Source of the DNA: Clostridiales bacterium
GTDB lineage: Bacteria; Bacillota; Clostridia; Saccharofermentanales; Saccharofermentanaceae
Direction: 5' to 3'
Assembly (NCBI GenBank): GCA_017509245.1
Contig: JAFWQC010000007.1
Coordinates: forward strand, 1 to 34,069
DNA length: 34,069 nucleotides
Shown one piece after another: positions 15,055 through 22,466 of this stretch. Numbering within the stretch: the first letter of the stretch is position 1; each line of letters begins with the position of its first letter. A model generated the notes under the pieces. That model was not told the origin of the DNA and ran no database searches. It was given only the letters and a program-made list of their open reading frames with translations. The position numbers and the translations under genes were made by a program.

Positions 15055-17448
15055 TTATGATTCCTTTATCCTTATGTTTGTGATCGCGCACTGATCACCG
15101 GTGATGGCGATATACACGTCTTTTGAAGCATCTTTGACCGTCGTGATGTTCGTGATCTCGATGCCTTCATTTTGGGCTGTAAATGTCACTGTGTCAATCT
15201 TGCGGACGACTGTTACGGAGCAGTCGATGCCCTCTCTGTTTTTTGCTTTCCAGTTATCCCAGTTTGTAAAATCTTCAGTCTTGTTGACGATGAGCTTGTT
15301 TGTACCGAATTCGTCTGAGTCCCAGTTCTCGCCGTCAAGCCTTATAAGTCCGTATTCGCGGAAATCGGGACCATTGATCTTGCCGTTATCTGATGAGAAC
15401 AGGCTGAAATACGGGCAGTGCCATACAAGTCTTGCAGTAGGAAGGCTCATCGAATGGAATGAGATGGTAAGAGTCTTGCCTTCCTTAAGGAGTATTCCGT
15501 CAGTGGATCCCGTGCGGTAACCGTCCGTCTGAATGTTAGGAATGTCGCCTGCGGGAACATCGATATAGCTGATCTCTTCCGCGATCCTCCGGATATAATT
15601 ATCCGGCACGCTGTCGTCGTCTCTGTTGATGCTGACGCTGCTTATGCGGCAGTGTTCGCCTGTAAGTCCGATATAAGCCCATCTTGTGCTGTCGGGAAGA
15701 GCGGCAGTAACTTCAATCGTCTCTTTGTCGGATATGATCCTTATAAGAACGTGATCCTTAACCTTTACGGCTTCTATCTCATAAGACGCCGACGCTCTTG
15801 AACCGGCCTTGGCATTCCTGTTCTCTGTCCGGTTCACCTGGAACTTGCGCGCGCCCTTGCGTACAACACTGCCGTCAAATCTGATCTCGCCGTACTCGAA
15901 ATACAAAAGCCTTGCTATGTTCTTTTCATCAGTATGTATTCTTGCGTCGAGCGAATCGAAAAGCACGATCGACGGGATCGACGTCTCCTTTGAACCCTTG
16001 CCGTCCGGTGTGGAGCCAAGTGTTATCCTCGTGATCTCATTGGTAATGATGATACCCTCGGAAACCGCGGATCTGTATTCATCGCAGACGAGCTCGTTCC
16101 TGCCTGCGAGCTCTTTTACTTCTTCTTTCTCTTTCATCAGATACTCACTGTCGAGGTCGATCAGGTGGACCATGATCTTTCCGAAGACCGGATCGAACTG
16201 TGTGCCGAGACACTTGATGAATTCCTCTCTTACGACCTGCTGAGGAATGGTGTCGCGGTAACTTCTTTTCGATGTCATGGCATCATAAGCATCCGCAACC
16301 GCAATGATCCTTGCGATCTCGGGAATGTCGTCGCCCTTAAGCCCTTCGGGATAACCCCTTCCGTCGTATCTCTCATGATGAGATTTCGCGCCGATGCTGA
16401 GGTAAGGTGACTCGCTGATCGAGGACAGGATCTGAGCGCCGATGTCCGGGTGCTCTTTTATGACCTGATATTCCTCATCGGAAAGCTTGCCCTTCTTGTT
16501 AAGGATCGTTCTTGAGATACCGATCTTGCCTACGTCGTGAAGAAGAGCAGCATAGTAGATCTCATCGCATTCAATGGGATTCTTGCCGGCGAGCTCGGCG
16601 ATCTTTCTCGAATATTCCGCGACACGTGAAGAATGGCCCTTCGTATATTTGTCCTTCGCATCGATCGCACTTGCCAGAGCCTCAGCCGTCTGGGCGAACA
16701 GCCGCTTGGTGCCTTCGCTCTCTTTCCTCAGGTAATCGACCTCGATCTTTCTGGCGCGCTCGACGGTCGTGTTCATGTCCTTGAGCGCGAAAAGATACAG
16801 CATTGAAGTCAGGAAACCCGTGGTGATGTTGATGAGGGAAAGACCATAGAGTTTATGCTGCAGAAGACCTGCGATGAGCGGCAGGGTGGTAAAGAGGATG
16901 AGCGATATGAAAAGCCCTTTTCTGAAGTATTTGCGATACTGAAGGATGACCGACAGCTGCAGCAGAAGTATCGTCAGCGGGATTATCATGCTTATCACGA
17001 AATAAGGTGAGCGCACATAGTTGTTGTTCGCATCAAATGTGTAGTAGAGTCCGGTAAATTGAGAGATCACGAGCAGCATGAGTCCTGCAACGATCAGATA
17101 ATCAATGAGCCGTAATCTGAACGGTACCTTCTTAAGTCCGGTCTCATCGGAATAGATATCCCTCACATAGTGGTTGAATGCCCAGATGATCATCAACACC
17201 ATCGCGAAAACAACAAAGTTGCTGATCCTTACCATCCGGTAACCCAGAGCGCTGGTGTCGCCTCTGTATATGTAGGAAGCCCTGTCAAAGTTCAGGAGCA
17301 GTACGGCAAAGATATTGGTGAGTATCAGGAAAAATTTGCGCTCTTTATCCAGACTCTTCGATAAAGCCATGAAAAAAGCATTGGCAGCTGTTATGCCGCT
17401 CAAAACTAGCATTAGATCAAGCTGTATGCTTTTCAGGCTTTCGATCAT
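15055..17448 (-). CDS. Seven-helix membrane HD-GYP phosphodiesterase with C-terminal beta-rich region, 797 aa
   Basis: About seven membrane helices span residues 8-222 (near 10-28, 38-54, 74-94, 113-130, 149-168, 178-196 and 204-222). A coiled linker (228-250) leads to an HD-GYP domain (about 255-430). The domain is intact: HDVGK (H304-D305...K308), HPDIG (H333), HH at 357-358, DGRGYP (362-367) and D386 in VADAYDAM. Such domains hydrolyse cyclic-di-GMP. The last 330 residues are beta-rich and contain two or three similar segments that end WAYIGLTGEHCRISSVSI and VYIAITGDQCAITNIRI, so they look like repeated sandwich domains that may sense a ligand or partner inside the cell. The start ATG has CGGAAGG upstream. 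The reverse transcriptase follows with no gap, which points to a functional pair. Confidence 0.93.
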   Translation of the reverse strand: MIESLKSIQLDLMLVLSGITAANAFFMALSKSLDKERKFFLILTNIFAVLLLNFDRASYIYRGDTSALGYRMVRISNFVVFAMVLMIIWAFNHYVRDIYSDETGLKKVPFRLRLIDYLIVAGLMLLVISQFTGLYYTFDANNNYVRSPYFVISMIIPLTILLLQLSVILQYRKYFRKGLFISLILFTTLPLIAGLLQHKLYGLSLINITTGFLTSMLYLFALKDMNTTVERARKIEVDYLRKESEGTKRLFAQTAEALASAIDAKDKYTKGHSSRVAEYSRKIAELAGKNPIECDEIYYAALLHDVGKIGISRTILNKKGKLSDEEYQVIKEHPDIGAQILSSISESPYLSIGAKSHHERYDGRGYPEGLKGDDIPEIARIIAVADAYDAMTSKRSYRDTIPQQVVREEFIKCLGTQFDPVFGKIMVHLIDLDSEYLMKEKEEVKELAGRNELVCDEYRSAVSEGIIITNEITRITLGSTPDGKGSKETSIPSIVLFDSLDARIHTDEKNIARLLYFEYGEIRFDGSVVRKGARKFQVNRTENRNAKAGSRASASYEIEAVKVKDHVLIRIISDKETIEVTAALPDSTRWAYIGLTGEHCRISSVSINRDDDSVPDNYIRRIAEEISYIDVPAGDIPNIQTDGYRTGSTDGILLKEGKTLTISFHSMSLPTARLVWHCPYFSLFSSDNGKINGPDFREYGLIRLDGENWDSDEFGTNKLIVNKTEDFTNWDNWKAKNREGIDCSVTVVRKIDTVTFTAQNEGIEITNITTVKDASKDVYIAITGDQCAITNIRIKES

Positions 17449-17670
17449 AATATTTTAGCCTTCCGAAAAAAGATAAATCAGAGCCGGAATATTATGCGCT
17501 AATTATAACTCTTTTTTGACAATTTGATTTAGAACACTTTGTTAACTGACAGTAAAAGAAATGTGGTCTGGTTCTTACCCGAAAAACAGCGCAAATTATA
17601 CAAATCTTGCTGCTTTTTGCCCGAAAACGCAATATAGGAAGAAAGCGCATTTTCCCGTTGAGTTTATTGG

Positions 17671-17700
17671 TTTACAAACATGCTGAATAAATGTTACTAT
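17671..17700 (+). promoter_or_regulatory. Promoter of the GH43 gene in the 297-bp divergent spacer
   Basis: TTTACA (17671-17676), 18 bp, TACTAT (17695-17700) give a reasonable promoter with a 40-nt leader before the ATG at 17746. The rest of the divergent gap (17449-17670) holds possible -10 boxes for the HD-GYP operon on the minus strand (TATAAT at 17507-17502 and at 17602-17597), but no convincing -35. I see no cyclic-di-GMP riboswitch signature there. Confidence 0.55.
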
Positions 17701-17745
17701 TCAGATAATCGATGAGTAAAAAAAGCAAAAGAGGTAAAGAAGCAA

Positions 17746-18729
17746 ATGAAAAAGAATGAGAGAAAAGACCTTGTTACAAACATTTACACAGCAGATCCTT
17801 CTGCACATGTATTTAACGGCAAGATCTACATTTACCCTTCTCACGACGAAGACCTTGATATTCCCGAGGACGACGACGGTGAGCAGTATGTCATGAAGGA
17901 CTATCACATCCTTTCCATGGATTCTCTTGACAGCGAGTGCGTAGACAACGGCGTGGCTATTAGCGAGGATGATATCCCGTGGGTATCCAGACAGCTTTGG
18001 GCACCTGATGCTGTCTATCTTAACGGCAAGTATTATCTTGTATTCCCGGCTAAGGATAAGGACGATATCTTCAGGATCGGCGTTGCCGAGTCTGATTCAC
18101 CCGTAGGTCCTTTCAAGCCTCAGGAGAATTTTATCCAGGGCAGCTACAGCATTGACCCCGCAGTCCTTGTTGATGATGACGGCAGGATCTGGTGCTATAA
18201 CGGCGGACTCTGGGGCGGCCAGCTCGAGATGTGGCAGTCAGGTTCTTTCAATCCCAATGAACACCGTCCTGAGGGCGATGAGAAGGCTTTGGGACCCCTT
18301 GTCGCAGAGTTCAAGCAGAGCATGGATGCTTACGTTGAAGCACCTAAGATGATCACGATCCTCGACGAGAACGGCGAACCCATCAAGGCTAAAGATGAGG
18401 ACAGAAGATACTTCGAAGACCCTTGGATGCATAAGTTCAACGGCAAGTATTATTTCTCATATTCAACAGGCACTACACACTATCTCTGCTATGCGGAAGG
18501 TGATTCACCGGTAGGACCTTTCACATACAAGGGAAGGATCATGGAGCCCGTTATCGGCTGGACAACACATCACTCCATCGTTCAGATCGACGGCGAGTGG
18601 TATCTGTTCTATCACGATGCAAAGAGATCCGGCGGATGCTCCCACAAGAGAAGCGTTAAGTTCACAAAGCTCAACATCGCTGAAGACGGAACGATCGAGA
18701 CGATCCATCCTTACGATCACGAGAGCTGA
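17746..18729 (+). CDS. Glycoside hydrolase family 43 protein, 327 aa, cytoplasmic
   Basis: A single five-bladed beta-propeller domain with the three GH43 acidic residues in place: base D17 in IYTADPSAHVF, pKa-modulating D137 in YSIDPAVLVDDDG, and proton donor E198 in AYVEAPKM. Blade motifs such as QLWAPDAVYLNGKYYLVFPA and HHSIVQIDGEWYLFYHD are clear. The family contains beta-xylosidases and alpha-L-arabinofuranosidases that cleave plant hemicellulose fragments. There is no signal peptide and no accessory carbohydrate-binding domain, so it acts on imported oligosaccharides. The xylulokinase operon at 31031 would fit downstream metabolism of the released pentoses, though it lies 12 kb away. The ribosome site GAGGT is 10 nt before the ATG. 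The gene is monocistronic, with a terminator at 18757. Confidence 0.94.
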   Translation: MKKNERKDLVTNIYTADPSAHVFNGKIYIYPSHDEDLDIPEDDDGEQYVMKDYHILSMDSLDSECVDNGVAISEDDIPWVSRQLWAPDAVYLNGKYYLVFPAKDKDDIFRIGVAESDSPVGPFKPQENFIQGSYSIDPAVLVDDDGRIWCYNGGLWGGQLEMWQSGSFNPNEHRPEGDEKALGPLVAEFKQSMDAYVEAPKMITILDENGEPIKAKDEDRRYFEDPWMHKFNGKYYFSYSTGTTHYLCYAEGDSPVGPFTYKGRIMEPVIGWTTHHSIVQIDGEWYLFYHDAKRSGGCSHKRSVKFTKLNIAEDGTIETIHPYDHES

Positions 18730-18756
18730 TATTTCTCATAACTTAAATAATTACAA

Positions 18757-18786
18757 GGGCTGTCTCAAAATGAGGCAGCTCTTTTG
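18757..18786 (+). terminator. Intrinsic terminator of the GH43 gene
   Basis: GGGCTGTCTCA (18757-18767) pairs with TGAGGCAGCTC (18771-18781), with two G-T pairs, and is followed by TTTTG. It begins 27 nt after the stop codon. Confidence 0.85.
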
Positions 18787-18835
18787 TCTTGGGAGGGAGG
18801 CGGATTTCGGGTCACGGCGCGGAAGAACTTTTTGA

Positions 18836-18903
18836 TGGTGCCGGCTTCGATGCCCGACTACGGTTAGGGGTTCTTTCGAATGGTGCCTTTTTCAATGCTC
18901 GAC
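18836..18903. repeat. Degenerate 45-bp direct repeat, two copies
   Basis: TGGTGCC-GGCT-TCGATGCCCGAC (18836-18858) and TGGTGCC-TTTT-TCAATGCTCGAC (18881-18903) match at most positions with a 45-bp period. The intervening DNA is not conserved. It forms the left part of the repeat-rich 456-bp convergent spacer between the GH43 gene and the CPBP gene (18730-19185), in which I see no gene. Confidence 0.5.
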
Positions 18904-18991
18904 TTCACAGTCGGCTTTTTCGCGTGCACTCAACATTGCCGGTCGGCAGTGTACAACCCCTTTTGATTCTGCTTTCTGATTCACGGCAAAT

Positions 18992-19115
18992 GATAAAATT
19001 CACGGCGTTTTCACGGCATAGCCGTGAATTTGCCGTGACAAATGCTGTTTATCGATAAAATTCACGGCGTTTTCACGGCATAGCCGTGAATTTGCCGTGA
19101 AAAATGTTGTTAATG
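18992..19115. repeat. 62-bp tandem duplication with nested TTCACGGC palindromes
   Basis: Two nearly identical 62-bp units start GATAAAATTCACGGC at 18992 and 19054. Each contains a perfect inner hairpin, TTCACGGC-ATA-GCCGTGAA (19010-19028 and 19072-19090), and an outer pair, TCACGGC with GCCGTGA (19000-19006/19032-19038 and 19062-19068/19094-19100). An extra TTCACGGC lies upstream near 18980. The arms can re-pair in several ways. The units lie between convergent genes, so they could end transcription from both sides or be a REP-like or miniature mobile element. Confidence 0.85.
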
Positions 19116-19166
19116 CTGTTTATGTTGTTAATGCTATTAATGCTGTTAATACTGTTTATGCTGTTT
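19104..19166. repeat. 9-bp tandem repeat ATGCTGTTW, seven copies
   Basis: Seven consecutive 9-mers run from 19104 to 19166: ATGTTGTTA, ATGCTGTTT, ATGTTGTTA, ATGCTATTA, ATGCTGTTA, ATACTGTTT, ATGCTGTTT. The same 9-mer closes the first 62-bp unit (19042-19050) and the text GTCGATAATAC after the last copy resembles the start of a further 62-bp unit. The array therefore looks like an expansion of the tail of that unit. It ends 20 bp from the 3' end of the CPBP gene. Confidence 0.85.
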
Positions 19167-19185
19167 GTCGATAATACTGTCAGCG

Positions 19186-20376
19186 TCAACTGATCGTCAC
19201 CTGAATTACCGGCTGCTCATCGACAGCATTGTCGCCCGCCGTGATGGTAACCGTGTAGTGATCTGCCGGAAGGCCGACGTGGTAGTTGATCATGCGGATC
19301 GATCCCTGAGAAACAGGTGCGTTGATTATGTTGCTGCCCTTGTCGCCGTCGATCCTGACATTGTAGTCGCCCTTGGCATTTGTGACGACCACGACGACTG
19401 TTGCTTCACGGTCTTCCGGAACATCGAAGGTAAGAGAATTGTCTTCCTTGGCGTCAGCGGTGATCCTGTAGCTGAACTGCGAATTTAAGAGCATGTTTTT
19501 CGAGGTATTGGCAACGGTAAGACCAATACCGCCGACAAGGAATAACACACACGTGATACCTGCATAAAGCAGTTTGATCTTCCTGAATGAATTGCCTTCG
19601 ATCAGGAACATTCCGAGAGCGATGATCATAGGGGAAGCAAAGGCGAGGAGCATGTATGTTCCTAAGAGGGATGAGTAGTCTATCTGCGTTGCGGCGGCTG
19701 CCTGAACGGTATTGCTCTGCGCCGAGATGAACCCGATCGTCAGCGAGATCAGGTTGTTTGCGAAGTGCATGATCATGGACAGAAGGATATTGTTTTTCTT
19801 AACTACTACATAGCTCAGCATCAGGCCAAGGAATGCAGTCGAAAGGAATCTTAAGACTGAAAGATGGAAGATGCCGAAGAACAGACCCATGATGAGTATG
19901 ATGAGGTTCTCGTTCTTGATGTTTCTCATGCTGCTTAAGATCGCACCTCTGTGGAGCATCTCCTCACAGATGGCCGGCATGAGTGCAACGACCAGCACTG
20001 TAACAGGATAGCTCATCGTTCCGTAGAGCATGTCACTGATGCCCTGCGCTTCTGCGGCGCTCGAAGGGAATACCGTTGCGGAGAATGCAACGAAAAGCAG
20101 TGAGAGAGGGAATGATCCGAGGATCAGGAGCAGAGCTCCGATGAGTTCCCTGATCTTGAATTTCTTTACAGGGAAGACCTCTTTGATCTTAACCTTTCTG
20201 ATAAGGCAGAATGTTACCGCGAGAACGATGAATGCGAGTTCTGTGATGACGAGTCCAGGTATGCCGAAATTCACCTGAAGAGGTGTGAATAAAAAGATGA
20301 ACAGTACTATCTCAACTGCAAGGAGCAGTATGCCCATCCAGGGGCGCAGTCTGCTCTGATCACTTAACTTTTCCAT
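19186..20376 (-). CDS. CPBP-family intramembrane metalloprotease homologue with C-terminal extension, 396 aa
   Basis: A strong ribosome site (GGAGGAA) precedes the ATG at 20376. Eight or so hydrophobic segments are seen up to residue 295. The three catalytic motifs of the CAAX protease/bacteriocin-processing (CPBP, Abi) family are present: EEMLHRG (E138-E139...R143), the FGIFH motif (H171), and SMIMHFANNL (H204, N208). These enzymes cleave substrates within membranes and are linked to prenyl-protein maturation, bacteriocin immunity or signalling. Residues 300-396 form a hydrophilic beta-rich tail (SYRITADAKEDNSLTFDVPEDREATVVVVV) not found in the minimal family; it would lie outside the membrane. 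It is the third gene of a PadR-controlled operon, 39 nt after the DUF2812 gene. Confidence 0.9.
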   Translation of the reverse strand: MEKLSDQSRLRPWMGILLLAVEIVLFIFLFTPLQVNFGIPGLVITELAFIVLAVTFCLIRKVKIKEVFPVKKFKIRELIGALLLILGSFPLSLLFVAFSATVFPSSAAEAQGISDMLYGTMSYPVTVLVVALMPAICEEMLHRGAILSSMRNIKNENLIILIMGLFFGIFHLSVLRFLSTAFLGLMLSYVVVKKNNILLSMIMHFANNLISLTIGFISAQSNTVQAAAATQIDYSSLLGTYMLLAFASPMIIALGMFLIEGNSFRKIKLLYAGITCVLFLVGGIGLTVANTSKNMLLNSQFSYRITADAKEDNSLTFDVPEDREATVVVVVTNAKGDYNVRIDGDKGSNIINAPVSQGSIRMINYHVGLPADHYTVTITAGDNAVDEQPVIQVTIS

Positions 20377-20415
20377 AACTTATTCCTCCAAATGTTAATG
20401 TGTGTAATGACTTTA

Positions 20416-20985
20416 TTATTCGTGGATCGCACGCTCTTTTTTGAGCCTTGCGATCTTCATGAAGATCCTCACGGTCGCAATGACCGATGCCGTGAAGAGT
20501 ACCAACATCGATACTCCCATTATGAGATTTACGGGTGCAAATCCATTGTGGATGTTAAGCCCTGTTGCCAGGTTCAACATGGCAGCAAAACATGTAATTA
20601 TATTTACGAAGATCATGTATCCTGCCATAACACCCGTATAGTTGATCTTTGAATCGATATCCGAGTAGATCTCGATCCCGTCAGGGTAATCCTCTCTGGG
20701 GGCTCTTGTATATACCCAGCATGTTCCGGGATAGTTGATGAAGCATACGATCGTTATGCCCATCTCCTCGAGGAACCTGAAGTACTTGATGTTCTCGCTG
20801 CTGTTTGCCGAACCCTTGAGAAAGAGGGATTTATATGTGTATTTACCCGGTTCTGTCTCATCGAACGAATATGTTAATCTTCCCGCATGTTCAAGAGAGT
20901 AACCGTGTGAAGCCATCTCATTGATCCAGGCTTCCTCCTTCTCGAGCTGCCAGATCCAGTAGATCTTGTGAACGACTCTGCGCAT
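20416..20985 (-). CDS. DUF2812 domain protein, 189 aa
   Basis: The N-terminal half (residues 5-120) matches the DUF2812 pattern: a short WQLEKEEAWINEMASHGYSLEHAG segment followed by strands such as YTYKSLFLKG and the GITIVCFINYPGTCWVYTRA region. Two membrane helices follow at about 127-150 and 156-178, and a basic end points into the cytoplasm. DUF2812 proteins are almost always encoded with a PadR regulator, as here, one nucleotide downstream of its stop codon; TAGGAGGAAG gives the ribosome site. Biochemical function is unknown. In many Firmicutes the pair controls envelope or drug-response functions, and an anti-regulator or ligand-sensing role has been suggested by the pairing; this is inference. 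Confidence 0.9.
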   Translation of the reverse strand: MRRVVHKIYWIWQLEKEEAWINEMASHGYSLEHAGRLTYSFDETEPGKYTYKSLFLKGSANSSENIKYFRFLEEMGITIVCFINYPGTCWVYTRAPREDYPDGIEIYSDIDSKINYTGVMAGYMIFVNIITCFAAMLNLATGLNIHNGFAPVNLIMGVSMLVLFTASVIATVRIFMKIARLKKERAIHE

Positions 20986-20986
20986 A

Positions 20987-21298
20987 TTATCTTCCTCCTA
21001 AAAGCCTCTTGCCGTTGTCGACCAGCTCCGAGAGCCTGTCAAGTTCCTCGCTAAGGACGTTCTTCCCCGATCTTGTGATCACGTATTCTTTTTTGCGGCT
21101 CTCCGGATTCTCCGGCAGGGCATCTATCCATCCCTTATCAACGAGCGAATTCAGAGCTCCGTACAACGTTCCCGCTGCGAGCTTCACACGCCCGTGTGAC
21201 AGTTCTTCCACGTTCTGGATTATTCCGTATCCATGAAGCGGTTTCTGCAGTGAAAGCAGTATGTAAAACACGGCTTCCGTCAACGCTTGCTGTGGCAA
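20987..21298 (-). CDS. PadR-family transcriptional regulator, 103 aa
   Basis: The start is the TTG at 21298, because AAAGGAGG stands 9 nt upstream; the longer frame to 21445 would read through the promoter. The winged helix is complete: EAVFYILLSLQKPLHGYGIIQNVEELSHGRVKLAAGTLYGALNSLVDKGWIDAL, followed by the wing EYVITRSGKNVLSEELDRL and a short C-terminal dimer helix. Members of this short subfamily repress their own operon and are relieved by a ligand or partner. A promoter with two palindromic sites directly upstream (21327-21372) supports autoregulation. It is first in the operon with DUF2812 and the CPBP protease genes. Confidence 0.93.
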   Translation of the reverse strand: MPQQALTEAVFYILLSLQKPLHGYGIIQNVEELSHGRVKLAAGTLYGALNSLVDKGWIDALPENPESRKKEYVITRSGKNVLSEELDRLSELVDNGKRLLGGR

Positions 21299-21326
21299 TT
21301 TGCTGCACCTCCTTTGTATCGGCTTC

Positions 21327-21372
21327 CGATATATCGTTACCCGAGTATATCGTGTCCCGATATAGTTGTCAA
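21327..21372 (-). promoter_or_regulatory. PadR operon promoter with overlapping ATATCG palindromes
   Basis: On the minus strand, TTGACA (21372-21367), a 17-bp spacer and TATACT (21349-21344) form a near-perfect promoter. The dyad TATATCG-TGTCC-CGATATA (21346-21364) covers the -10 and spacer. A second perfect palindrome, CGATATATCG (21327-21336), lies at or just after the start site. This is a textbook layout for repression by the PadR protein encoded 30 bp downstream. Confidence 0.88.
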
Positions 21373-21503
21373 GAATAATCGTATTCCCAACTGAAAATCC
21401 CGGAAATATTAACCTATAGTCCCTGAAAATGGCAGTATAGTTCAAGAAATCGGGCTTTTTTTATCCCATACCCCCTAAAAACGGCCTTGTAGGTTAACTA
21501 TTC

Positions 21504-21650
21504 CGTGGGCGGATCTTACCCTGCCCTCGAAAAGCATCCAGCCCCAGATGGATCTGCCCACGTGCGCGAAAAGCATCCAGCCCCAGACGGATCTGCCCAC
21601 GTGCGCGAAAAGCATCCGTGGGCGGATCTGCCCACGCGCCCGAAAATCAA
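21504..21650. repeat. 39-bp tandem repeat with GTGGGC/GCCCAC palindromes
   Basis: Four degenerate units are aligned on GGATCT at 21511, 21550, 21589 and 21624 (39, 39, 35 bp apart). The two central units are nearly identical and end in CCACGTGCGCGAAAAGCATC. The last unit contains the perfect palindrome CGTGGGC-GGATCT-GCCCACG (21618-21637), of which the central units keep only the right half. An open frame through it translates to repeats but has no ribosome site. It occupies most of the 21373-21731 spacer and does not look like a binding array for the adjacent PadR. Confidence 0.85.
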
Positions 21651-21731
21651 TCAGCCAGGGCCATTTTCGCGCCCATGGCATCGAAAATGTCCGCTTAGGC
21701 CCGCTCCTTGTACCGCTTGGTCTCCAAACTA

Positions 21732-21759
21732 TTGAGCGCAGAAACAGGGCCGATATAAT
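21732..21759 (+). promoter_or_regulatory. Promoter of the 21801 gene
   Basis: TTGAGC (21732-21737), a 16-bp spacer and the perfect TATAAT (21754-21759) lie 42 bp before the ATG, which has GGGGG as a ribosome site. Confidence 0.72.
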
Positions 21760-21800
21760 GACCTCAAACCTAACAAAACCAATCAAGGGGGTATAAGAAA

Positions 21801-22430
21801 ATGACAGACATTACAAACACAAAGGTAACAGCAAAGACAAAGGCGAAGAAAGTGGTCATGCCGCTCAGCACTGATTTCAACGAACTCAGGACAGAGGCAT
21901 CGATCCAGCAGATGAAGGGCGCACCGTTCATGATGGCATCGGTGATCATCTGGTCACTCATAACAGTCATCTGGATGATGCCGCTCGACCTCGGAACCAA
22001 GAACACGCTGATGACATACGCGCCTTCGCTTTTGATCCCGCTCGTATTGCTTTTCTCAAAGATCATCGGCGCTCATGTTTTCAGGAACATCAGAAATCCT
22101 TTCAACAGGCTCGGACTGTTATGTGTACTTAATCAGAATCTTTATCTCGTTATCATGATGTGGGCATACAGCAACTGCCCGGGCGCAGCGCTCATGATCT
22201 TCGGAATGATCTTCGGCGCACATCTCCTGCCGTTCTCATGGGTATATAACAGCAAGACATATCTCGTTATGTCCCTTGTGACGACAATCGGAACCACGGC
22301 AGTATCTATTTTCCTGCCCGCTGTATACATTCCGTTATTCCTCGCACTTTGCCAGATCGTTACATCGACATGTCTCCTCTTTGAATGTGGAAATCTTAAG
22401 CGTTCGCAAAAGACAAAAGTTGAATTATAA
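21801..22430 (+). CDS. Integral membrane protein, DUF7010-like, 209 aa
   Basis: The first 35 residues are basic and then polar (VTAKTKAKKVVMPLSTDFNELRTEASIQQMKGAPF), followed by about six hydrophobic segments (near 43-63, 71-90, 103-121, 125-142, 149-168 and 172-194). The pattern QQMKGAPFMMASVIIWSLITVIWMMPL with NQNLYLVIMMWAY and FGAHLLPFSWVYNSKTY resembles the DUF7010 family of small membrane proteins as I recall it; I am not certain of the name. No function is known. It has its own promoter, and the next promoter overlaps its stop codon, so it is probably monocistronic. Confidence 0.8.
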   Translation: MTDITNTKVTAKTKAKKVVMPLSTDFNELRTEASIQQMKGAPFMMASVIIWSLITVIWMMPLDLGTKNTLMTYAPSLLIPLVLLFSKIIGAHVFRNIRNPFNRLGLLCVLNQNLYLVIMMWAYSNCPGAALMIFGMIFGAHLLPFSWVYNSKTYLVMSLVTTIGTTAVSIFLPAVYIPLFLALCQIVTSTCLLFECGNLKRSQKTKVEL

Positions 22431-22431
22431 T
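22403..22431 (+). promoter_or_regulatory. Promoter of the LytTR-DUF3021 operon
   Basis: TTCGCA (22403-22408), 17 bp, and TATAAT (22426-22431), which overlaps the stop codon of the preceding gene. The ribosome site TTAGGAG follows before the ATG at 22467. Confidence 0.65.
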
Positions 22432-22466
22432 TAGCCGTAAATATGGGATTTTTTTAGGAGCAGTCC

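Noticed and set aside
17449..17745. Cyclic-di-GMP riboswitch ahead of the HD-GYP gene
   Set aside because: None of the conserved GEMM-type segments are visible on either strand; the gap is AT-rich and weakly structured.
18992..19166. CRISPR array
   Set aside because: The repeats are direct tandem copies without unique spacers, and no cas gene is present.
21505..21735. Open frame translating to repeated EKHPAPDGSAHVR units
   Set aside because: It is a by-product of the 39-bp DNA repeat, lacks a ribosome site and ends without a recognisable domain.
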